This document shows positions 15,533 through 21,257 of a stretch of 21,257 nucleotides of DNA, piece after piece. The stretch spans positions 1-21,257 of the forward strand of contig DGIN01000004.1 in assembly GCA_002387325.1 (NCBI GenBank), given 5' to 3'. The notes beneath the pieces are model-generated. The model did not search any database. It saw nothing but the letters and a program-made list of their open reading frames with translations, and was not told where the DNA came from. The translations under genes and the position numbers were made by a program. The stretch is from Bacteroidales bacterium UBA4621 (GTDB lineage: Bacteria > Bacteroidota > Bacteroidia > Bacteroidales > Paludibacteraceae). Position 1 is the first letter of the stretch, and each line of letters opens with the position of its first letter.

Positions 15533-15564
15533 TTTGCAAAAGTACGAAAAAAACCGTACCTTTG
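15533..15564 (+). promoter_or_regulatory. Promoter of the acidic protein-acyltransferase operon (plus half)
   Basis: Plus-strand -33 TTTG (15533-15536) and -7 TACCTTTG (15557-15564), 20-bp spacer. The predicted start near 15571 leaves about 13 nt to ATG 15584. It is superimposed on the cdsA promoter: arms 15533-15546 and 15555-15568 are reverse complements at 13 of 14 positions around an 8-bp A-rich centre. Confidence 0.88.
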
Positions 15565-15568
15565 CAAA
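15537..15568 (-). promoter_or_regulatory. cdsA promoter (minus half of a mirrored pair)
   Basis: Minus-strand -33 TTTG (15568-15565) and -7 TACTTTTG (15544-15537), 20-bp spacer. The predicted start near 15530 leaves about 13 nt to ATG 15517. The -7 element directly abuts the plus-strand -33 element. Confidence 0.88.
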
Positions 15569-15583
15569 TAAATTTGCTGTTTT

Positions 15584-15940
15584 ATGGAAAATAACACGAT
15601 TGAAATGAGTCTGCTTGACCCCGAAGAACGTGAGCAGATAGAGTATATTTGGAATTTGATTTCCGCCGAAGACCACAAGGGGATGACCAAAAGCGATGTT
15701 CTGCTGGTTTTGGACGCAATGGATGACTATCTGGAAAGCAAAGGGCTTCTCCAATACAACGACCAGACGGGAGAAGCGGAATACTCGGACGGGGAAGTGG
15801 ACGAAACCGAACAGTTGGAGTATGTACAGAAAGCCGCCAAAGCACAAGGAAGCACTATCACAGGCGTACAGATACAGTTGGTGATGGACGGTGAACTGCA
15901 ATACGGGATTGAGCAGGGATATTACGAAGACGAAGACTAA
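15584..15940 (+). CDS. Acidic 118-aa conserved-type hypothetical protein
   Basis: I do not recognise the family. The protein is very acidic (about 30 Asp/Glu against 6 Lys/Arg), with no signal peptide or membrane segment, so it is probably cytoplasmic. The N-terminal half looks helical (PEEREQIEYIWNLIS, then SDVLLVLDAMDDYLES). The middle is an acidic low-complexity stretch (about 63-77), and the C-terminal part ends YYEDED. It is a real gene on three grounds: a strong promoter 20 bp upstream, steady codon use, and a TAATG overlap (1 nt) with the acyltransferase start. That translational coupling suggests a role tied to the acyltransferase, but this is only inferred from position. Confidence 0.8.
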   Translation: MENNTIEMSLLDPEEREQIEYIWNLISAEDHKGMTKSDVLLVLDAMDDYLESKGLLQYNDQTGEAEYSDGEVDETEQLEYVQKAAKAQGSTITGVQIQLVMDGELQYGIEQGYYEDED

Positions 15941-16809
15941 TGGAACGGCTCATAAAAATACTGAGCAAATTGCCTATCGGGATACATTATTGTTTTTCCG
16001 ACTATGTGCTTTATCCTATTATATATTATATTGTGCGCTATAGGCGCAAATTGGTACGCAAGAATCTGACGGATTCTTTTCCCGAAAAACCGGCAAAAGA
16101 AATACAGCGTATAGAAAAACAATTCTATCACCATTTTGCCGATATGGTAGTGGAGGCTGTGTACGGGTACGGACTGACCGAAACCGAGATTCGCGAACAT
16201 GTGCATTTCCATAATCACGAAATAGTGAAACGCAGTGTTGATGAAAACGGAAGCGTTATTGTAATGCTCGCACATATCGGCAATTGGGAATGGTTTACGG
16301 ACTATAACCGCCAGTACCTTGAACCCGACGGAATGTTGCAAGGAAATGTGTATCGCAAGCAGGCGAATAAGCAGATAAACAAACTAATGCTTATTCTTCG
16401 CAAAAAATGCGGTGGCATATTAATAGACAAACAAACTCTTTTGCGGCAAATGATTATCTTGCGCCGAGAGCAGAAAAAGATGGTGTATGGTTTGATTTGC
16501 GACCAGAAACCCCGCCCGCAAGTAGCCCGCTATTGGACAGAATTTCTCCACCATGAGACGGGTTTCTTGGACGGCGGGGAGGTGCTGAGCAAGAAATTCA
16601 ATTATCCTGTGCTATATGCCCATATCAGCAGTCCGAAGCGCGGATACTACGAAGTCCGTTTTGAGCCGATAGCCCTGCACCCGCAAGATACTGCAGAAAA
16701 CGAGATAACCCGTCTCTATGCCGAGTATCTTGAGCGCAACATAAAAGAACAACCCGAACAGTGGCTGTGGACGCATAACCGCTGGAAATGGAAACGTCCC
16801 GTAAGTTGA
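15940..16809 (+). CDS. LpxL/HtrB-family lysophospholipid (lipid A) acyltransferase
   Basis: A 289-aa membrane-associated acyltransferase of the lipid A biosynthesis family, which adds a secondary acyl chain from acyl-ACP to a lipid A precursor at the inner membrane. The catalytic HX4(D/E) motif is His112-IGNW-Glu117 in MLAHIGNWEW. Further family signs are VRKNLTDSFPEK near the N-terminus (about 39-50), NVYRKQANKQINKLM (136-150), a GLICDQKPRP strand (184-193) and the C-terminal EQWLWTHNRWKWKRP. It starts on the ATG overlapping the previous stop. The amphipathic or weakly hydrophobic N-terminus (LPIGIHYCFSDYVLYPIIYYIV) probably anchors it. In Bacteroidota the acceptor may be lipid A or an aminolipid; the exact substrate is not readable. 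Confidence 0.9.
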   Translation: MERLIKILSKLPIGIHYCFSDYVLYPIIYYIVRYRRKLVRKNLTDSFPEKPAKEIQRIEKQFYHHFADMVVEAVYGYGLTETEIREHVHFHNHEIVKRSVDENGSVIVMLAHIGNWEWFTDYNRQYLEPDGMLQGNVYRKQANKQINKLMLILRKKCGGILIDKQTLLRQMIILRREQKKMVYGLICDQKPRPQVARYWTEFLHHETGFLDGGEVLSKKFNYPVLYAHISSPKRGYYEVRFEPIALHPQDTAENEITRLYAEYLERNIKEQPEQWLWTHNRWKWKRPVS

Positions 16810-16853
16810 TAGCCTTTTTTCTGTGATTTTATTGTCAGTCAGTTTTTTTATTT

Positions 16854-17852
16854 ATGCGTTGCAGTGTCATTATATTGAATTGGAACGGTGCAGAGATGCT
16901 CCGCAGGTATTTGCCAAGTGTGGTGGCATATACGCCTGCGGATTGCGAAGTGATAGTGGCAGACAACGGTTCGACCGATGAGTCGCTGTGTGTTTTGTCG
17001 CAAGAGTTTCCTGCTGTCCGCACGATTATATTAGACAAGAACTATGGTTTTGCGGATGGGTATAACCGTGCTATTGCACAGATTGATAGCGATTACACCG
17101 TTTTACTTAATTCCGATGTTGAAGTTACCACCAATTGGCTGACACCGATGTTGACCTATATGGATTTGCATGCTGAAGTGGCTGCTGTGCAACCGAAGAT
17201 ACACAGTTGGTTAAAACGAGATTATTTTGAGCATGCAGGTGCAGCCGGCGGTTACATAGATATATTCTGTTACCCGTTTTGCCGTGGACGTTTGCTAAAC
17301 AAAGCGGAAAAAGACGCCGGGCAGTATGATACCATAGCGGATGTTCTTTGGACTTCGGGGGCGTGTATGTGTGTCCGTACCCGGGTATTCAAGGAAACAG
17401 GCGGTTTGGATAATGATTTTTTTGCCCACATGGAAGAGATAGACCTCTGCTGGCGACTCAACTGCCGAGGGTATAGGTTAGTGTGTCTCCCCGACTCCAC
17501 CGTATATCATTTGGGTGGCGGTGCCTTAGGTTATGAAAATCCACGCAAGACCTATCTAAATTTCCGCAACAATCTATTGATGATTTACAAGAATCTGCCA
17601 ACGAAGATGTTATGGTACACTCTTGCAGTGCGCTTCGTGCTGGATTGCGTTGCTGCCTTGCAATTTTTGTTTACAGGAAAACCGCAGCAGGCAAAGGCTG
17701 TCATACAAGCCCGCATAGACTATCACAAAATGAAAAAACACTTTGTCGAAAAACGGGCGGAAAACCTCCGAAAAACAGTTGTTCCCTACCCGTCCGGTAT
17801 TCGGAAACGATTTATATTGTGGGATTTTTACGTATTGCACAAACAGCGTTAA
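16854..17852 (+). CDS. Family 2 glycosyltransferase (GT-A fold)
   Basis: A 332-aa inverting sugar transferase, probably for a surface polysaccharide, LPS or glycoprotein glycan. The N-terminus has SVIILNWNG (4-12), EVIVADNGSTDES (32-44), KNYGFADGYNRAI (62-74) and the metal/nucleotide-sugar motif LLNSDVEV with NSD at 86-88. A catalytic-base region FFAHMEEIDLCWRL follows (189-202). A hydrophobic stretch at about 253-274 suggests membrane association. The form resembles the rhamnosyltransferase-like branch, but the sugar cannot be told. It starts 44 bp after the acyltransferase stop with no promoter of its own visible, so it is likely the third gene of that operon. No flippase or polymerase is nearby. 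Confidence 0.9.
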   Translation: MRCSVIILNWNGAEMLRRYLPSVVAYTPADCEVIVADNGSTDESLCVLSQEFPAVRTIILDKNYGFADGYNRAIAQIDSDYTVLLNSDVEVTTNWLTPMLTYMDLHAEVAAVQPKIHSWLKRDYFEHAGAAGGYIDIFCYPFCRGRLLNKAEKDAGQYDTIADVLWTSGACMCVRTRVFKETGGLDNDFFAHMEEIDLCWRLNCRGYRLVCLPDSTVYHLGGGALGYENPRKTYLNFRNNLLMIYKNLPTKMLWYTLAVRFVLDCVAALQFLFTGKPQQAKAVIQARIDYHKMKKHFVEKRAENLRKTVVPYPSGIRKRFILWDFYVLHKQR

Positions 17853-18007
17853 AAGAATCCGCACATTTGGCAACAGGAGATTTATGCAACGCATATATTT
17901 AGTTGACATTTTTGCACAGGACAAGTACACAGAAGAATACCAAAATATGTTGTAAAACATACCTTGAAAGGAATTTTGACATATTTATTTAGAAAAAAGG
18001 GCAAACA

Positions 18008-18039
18008 GTTGTATAAACCGAAAAAAAGCAGTACTTTTG
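18008..18039 (+). promoter_or_regulatory. Promoter of the lipoprotein(-ppdK) unit
   Basis: -7 TACTTTTG (18032-18039) with GTTG (18008-18011) as a weaker -33, spacer 20 bp. The predicted start is near 18046, giving a leader of about 104 nt. The remaining sequence at 17853-18007 shows no convincing feature; a 23-codon ORF at 17884-17955 is probably chance. Confidence 0.7.
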
Positions 18040-18062
18040 CAAAACGTTTGGGGAAAGAATAT

Positions 18063-18099
18063 GCAGTAACAGGCGGTTGACAGCGGGCTGTTGCACTGC
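18063..18099 (+). other. Leader hairpin before the small lipoprotein gene
   Basis: GCAGT-AACAG (18063-18072) pairs with CTGTT-GC-ACTGC (18088-18099), a 10-bp stem with a 2-nt bulge and a 15-nt loop. It begins about 17 nt into the predicted transcript. No known riboswitch or leader-peptide pattern was recognised. Confidence 0.4.
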
Positions 18100-18149
18100 A
18101 GATAACACTATACCAAAACCTCCCCACTCTATATTATTCAGCGGAATTT

Positions 18150-18383
18150 ATGAACATCAAACATTTCATTCGTACAAGCCGGGACAAACTGTTACAGGGG
18201 GGAATTCGGCTCTGTATGTTGTCGGCTGTGGCATTCACTTTTGCTGCGTGTTATGGTCCTGCACCCTACGATCCTGATGAGTATAACCGCTTTACAGAAT
18301 CGCAAGACAGTACTAACCAAAGCAATCAGCAGGAGGAGTTGGAACAACGTTTGGCGGAAATTGCCGATGCCATTGAAAAATAA
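18150..18383 (+). CDS. Small putative lipoprotein
   Basis: A 77-aa protein with a signal peptide II-like N-terminus: a long basic n-region (residues 1-20), the hydrophobic LCMLSAVAFTFAA and Cys34 as the acylated residue. The Phe at -3 is unusual for a lipobox but tolerated in Bacteroidota. The mature part is only 44 aa: YGPAPYDPDEY, a Ser/Gln/Asn-rich stretch (51-60), then a short charged helix (QQEELEQRLAEIADAIEK) that could form a coiled coil. No family is firmly recognised. It has its own promoter and lies 40 bp before ppdK, which lacks a visible promoter, so both may share one transcript despite unrelated functions. Confidence 0.7.
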   Translation: MNIKHFIRTSRDKLLQGGIRLCMLSAVAFTFAACYGPAPYDPDEYNRFTESQDSTNQSNQQEELEQRLAEIADAIEK

Positions 18384-18423
18384 AGAACAAATTATCGAAC
18401 ACTATATAATACAATAATTAACA

Positions 18424-21153
18424 ATGGAAAACAAGAAAAGAGTCTATACTTTCGGAAACGGTAAAGCCGAGGGTAATGCCCAGATGCGCGAGCAACTGGG
18501 CGGAAAAGGTGCCAACTGCGCCGAGATGAACCTTGTGGGTGTACCCGTACCTCCGGGATTCACCATCACGACTGATGTTTGCAACGAGTATTATGAAGTA
18601 GGTCAGGAGACAATCGTCGGTATTCTTAACGACGAAGTAATGGCGGCTGTTAAGCACATCGAGACCCTGATGAATAGCAAGTTCGGCGACCCGAAAAACC
18701 CGCTGCTCGTCAGCGTCCGCTCGGGTGCACGTGCCTCCATGCCGGGTATGATGGATACCATCCTCAACCTTGGTTTGAACGACACTGTTGCCGAAGGTAT
18801 GGTAGAAAAGACCAACAACCCTCACTTCGTTTACGATAGTTACCGCCGTTTCGTACAGATGTATGGTGACGTAGTACTCGGTATGAAGCCTGTCAACAAA
18901 GAGGACATCGACCCGTTTGAGGCTATCATCGAAGAGGTAAAGGCTATCCGCGGCATCAAGTTGGACAAGGACTTGAACGTGGACGAGTTGAAACTCCTCG
19001 TGGCACGCTTCAAAACCGCTATCAAAGAGCAGACCGGCAAGGACTTCCCCGATGATCCTATCGAGCAACTCTGGGGGGCTATCTGTGCCGTTTTCCGCAG
19101 TTGGATGAACGAGCGTGCTATCCTCTATCGTAAGATGGAAGGTATTCCTGACGAATGGGGAACCGCCGTTTCGGTGATGGCAATGGTGTTCGGCAATATG
19201 GGCGAGACCTCGGCTACGGGCGTTTGCTTCAGCCGTGATGCCGCTACAGGTGAGAACATCTTCAACGGTGAGTACCTCGTAAACGCACAGGGTGAAGACG
19301 TGGTTGCCGGTATCCGTACCCCGCAGCAGATTACCCTCGAGGGCAGCCGCCGTTGGGCTAAACTACAGGGTATCAGTGAGGAAGAGCGTGCCAGCAAGTA
19401 CCCGAGTATGGAAGAGGCTATGCCTGCTCTGTATCAGGAACTGAATACCATCCAACAGAAGTTGGAAGACCACTACAAAGATATGCAGGATATGGAGTTC
19501 ACCGTTCAAGAGGGCAAACTCTGGTTCCTGCAGACTCGTAACGGCAAGCGCACAGGTACCGCTATGGTGAAGATTGCCATGGATTTGATGCGCGAGGGCG
19601 TTATCGATGAGAAGACCGCTGTCATGCGCTGCGAACCGCAGAAGTTGGACGAACTGCTCCACCCTGTCTTCGACAAAGAGGCGCTGAAGAAAGCCAAGGT
19701 TATCACCCAAGGTCTTCCCGCCAGCCCGGGTGCTGCCTGCGGACAGATTGTCTTCCACGCAGACGATGCACAAGAGTGGCACAAAGACGGACACAAAGTG
19801 GTTATGGTACGTATCGAGACCAGTCCCGAGGACCTCGCTGGTATGTCTGCTGCCGAAGGTATCCTCACAGCGCGTGGCGGTATGACATCGCACGCTGCCG
19901 TTGTGGCTCGTGGTATGGGCAAGTGCTGCGTTTCGGGTGCTGGTGCTATCATCGTGGACTACAAAGCCAAAACCGTTACCATCGAGGGCGTTACCTACAA
20001 AGAGGGTGATTATATCTCGCTCAACGGTTCCACAGGTCAAGTATATGCAGGTCAGATTGAGACCCGTGCTGCCGAACTCAGCGGCGACTTCAAGGCACTT
20101 ATGGACCTCTGCGACAAATACACCCATATGCAGGTTCGTACCAATGCCGACACACCGCACGATGCTGCTGTAGCACGTGCTTTCGGTGCCAAAGGTATCG
20201 GTCTTACCCGTACCGAGCACATGTTCTTCGACGACAAGAAAATCATCGCTATGCGTGAGATGATTCTCGCCAAGGACGCTGCCGGACGCGAGAAAGCATT
20301 GGCTAAACTGCTGCCGTACCAGAAGGCTGACTTCAAAGGTATCCTTGAGGCTATGGACGGTTGCCCTGTCAATATCCGTCTGCTCGACCCGCCGTTGCAT
20401 GAGTTCGTTCCACACGATCTGAAGGGACAAGAGACCATGGCAAAAGAGATGGGCGTAAGCGTTGAGGAAATCCAGCAGCGTGTCAACTCGCTGGCGGAGA
20501 ACAACCCGATGCTTGGTCACCGTGGTTGCCGTCTGGGTATCACCTTCCCCGAAATCACCGCCATGCAAACCCGCGCTATCCTGTCGGCTGCATGCGAGTT
20601 GAAGAAGGATGGCAAGCACCCGATGCCCGAGATTATGGTGCCGCTGATTGGTATCCTCTACGAGTTCAAGCAGCAGAAAGATGTTATTATGCGCACGGCG
20701 AAAGAGGTATTTGCCGAGTATGGCACAGAGGTAGAGTTTGAGGTAGGTACGATGATTGAGATTCCGCGTGCTGCCCTCACTGCCGACCGTATTGCTACCG
20801 AGGCACAGTACTTCAGTTTCGGTACCAACGACCTCACCCAGATGACTTTCGGTTACAGCCGTGATGACATCGCTTCCTTCCTGCCCGCTTACCTTGAGCA
20901 GAAGATTCTGAAGGTGGATCCGTTCCAGGTGCTCGACCAGAACGGTGTAGGTCAACTCATCAAGATGGCTGTGGAGAAAGGTCGTGCCGTCCGTCCGGGA
21001 TTGCGCACCGGTATCTGCGGTGAGCATGGTGGCGAACCCAGCAGCGTGAAGTTCTGCGCCCGTATCGGCATGAACTACGCAAGTTGCTCGCCTTTCCGTG
21101 TGCCTATCGCACGCCTCGCTGCCGCTCAAGCCGCTATCGAAGACGAGAAATAA
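18424..21153 (+). CDS. ppdK: Pyruvate, phosphate dikinase
   Basis: Interconverts pyruvate + ATP + phosphate with phosphoenolpyruvate + AMP + pyrophosphate in the cytoplasm; in gut anaerobes it can run in the glycolytic direction, giving PPi-linked ATP gain. At 909 aa it is full length. The order is an ATP-grasp nucleotide domain (about 1-370; VSVRSGARASMPGMMDTILN at 97-116), a phosphohistidine domain with His490 in GGMTSHAAVVARGMG, and a PEP-utilising TIM barrel (about 550-909) with GLTRTEHMFF, GHRGCRLG, FSFGTNDLTQM and the catalytic Cys888 in NYASCSPFRVP. Thr488, two residues before His490, is where PDRP regulators act in other species; no such gene is in this window. Codon choice is much more biased and GC-rich than in its neighbours, as in highly expressed genes. 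A strong terminator follows. Confidence 0.98.
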   Translation: MENKKRVYTFGNGKAEGNAQMREQLGGKGANCAEMNLVGVPVPPGFTITTDVCNEYYEVGQETIVGILNDEVMAAVKHIETLMNSKFGDPKNPLLVSVRSGARASMPGMMDTILNLGLNDTVAEGMVEKTNNPHFVYDSYRRFVQMYGDVVLGMKPVNKEDIDPFEAIIEEVKAIRGIKLDKDLNVDELKLLVARFKTAIKEQTGKDFPDDPIEQLWGAICAVFRSWMNERAILYRKMEGIPDEWGTAVSVMAMVFGNMGETSATGVCFSRDAATGENIFNGEYLVNAQGEDVVAGIRTPQQITLEGSRRWAKLQGISEEERASKYPSMEEAMPALYQELNTIQQKLEDHYKDMQDMEFTVQEGKLWFLQTRNGKRTGTAMVKIAMDLMREGVIDEKTAVMRCEPQKLDELLHPVFDKEALKKAKVITQGLPASPGAACGQIVFHADDAQEWHKDGHKVVMVRIETSPEDLAGMSAAEGILTARGGMTSHAAVVARGMGKCCVSGAGAIIVDYKAKTVTIEGVTYKEGDYISLNGSTGQVYAGQIETRAAELSGDFKALMDLCDKYTHMQVRTNADTPHDAAVARAFGAKGIGLTRTEHMFFDDKKIIAMREMILAKDAAGREKALAKLLPYQKADFKGILEAMDGCPVNIRLLDPPLHEFVPHDLKGQETMAKEMGVSVEEIQQRVNSLAENNPMLGHRGCRLGITFPEITAMQTRAILSAACELKKDGKHPMPEIMVPLIGILYEFKQQKDVIMRTAKEVFAEYGTEVEFEVGTMIEIPRAALTADRIATEAQYFSFGTNDLTQMTFGYSRDDIASFLPAYLEQKILKVDPFQVLDQNGVGQLIKMAVEKGRAVRPGLRTGICGEHGGEPSSVKFCARIGMNYASCSPFRVPIARLAAAQAAIEDEK

Positions 21154-21198
21154 CAGCATTTTATGTGCCGTTTAGGTACATAGAAATACATAAAATGA

Positions 21199-21236
21199 AA
21201 CAATGGGGCATTTCGGTATGCCCCATTGTTTTTTTA
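21199..21236 (+). terminator. Intrinsic terminator of ppdK
   Basis: A perfect 13-bp stem, AACAATGGGGCAT (21199-21211) with ATGCCCCATTGTT (21218-21230), a TTCGGT loop and a T-run (21229-21236). It begins 45 nt after the stop codon. The best terminator in the window. Confidence 0.93.
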
Positions 21237-21257
21237 TTTCGCACTCTTCCGTCTGTT

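Noticed and set aside
15518..15901. A 128-residue N-terminal extension of CdsA (413 aa in total)
   Set aside because: It would cross the divergent promoter and run antisense to the acidic-protein gene. CdsA family length and N-terminus fit the ATG at 15517.
17884..17955. A 23-codon ORF after the glycosyltransferase
   Set aside because: Too short, no promoter or homology visible; consistent with chance.
19363..21159. A 598-codon open frame on the minus strand
   Set aside because: It lies wholly antisense to ppdK, whose motifs are unmistakable. The frame is open because of the strong codon bias of ppdK, and its translation has no recognisable domain.

Overview
The window looks like chromosomal DNA from a member of the Bacteroidota, most likely the order Bacteroidales. 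Four things support this. A large secreted beta-propeller protein of the PorZ type ends in a type IX secretion (T9SS) sorting domain. A DUF4250 small protein is present. Shine-Dalgarno sites are nearly absent. Six well-formed promoters, and several weaker ones, carry the Bacteroidota -33 TTTG / -7 TAnnTTTG elements with a 20-bp spacer. No rRNA, tRNA, CRISPR array, intact IS element or prophage was seen.

Layout. At 1-4972, rdgB (nucleotide-pool cleansing) and a giant PorZ-like gene lie in tandem on the plus strand. At 4973-5387 is a gap with direct repeats, a hairpin, a possible decayed ORF and the lon terminator. Lon protease and FabD follow on the minus strand, with a good promoter in front of fabD. 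At 8778-9477 is a gene-free stretch with an 11-bp tandem repeat and a dense cluster of hairpins. A TraB/GumN-like protein (+) and an XRE regulator (-) then converge with no base between their stop codons. The AT-rich region 10840-11583 holds the regulator's promoter, an array of ACACAAAT sites, a duplicated dyad and the DUF4250 promoter. After DUF4250 and a possible 37-codon ORF come a 4'-phosphopantetheinyl transferase and a YidE/AspT-type transporter, both on the minus strand. CdsA (-) is divergent from a plus-strand cluster: an acidic small protein, an LpxL/HtrB-type acyltransferase and a family-2 glycosyltransferase. The end holds a small lipoprotein and ppdK with a strong terminator.

How the genes fit together. 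Most are envelope and lipid housekeeping. FabD and the phosphopantetheinyl transferase serve acyl-carrier-based synthesis. CdsA makes CDP-diacylglycerol for phospholipids. The acyltransferase and glycosyltransferase suit lipid A or surface-glycan synthesis. PorZ works at the cell surface, where T9SS cargo is attached to lipopolysaccharide. Lon and PPDK are general proteostasis and central-metabolism enzymes.

Most interesting points: the PorZ-like protein is a head-to-tail duplication of a whole PorZ body with one shared sorting domain, and carries a nine-G tract in its first copy; cdsA and the acyltransferase operon are driven by an almost perfect mirror-image promoter whose two halves overlap; a TraB-family protein has lost both of its GX2H motifs; a roughly 130-bp GC-rich cluster of hairpins lies in a gene-free region; and three unrelated 11-bp tandem repeats occupy three separate intergenic regions.
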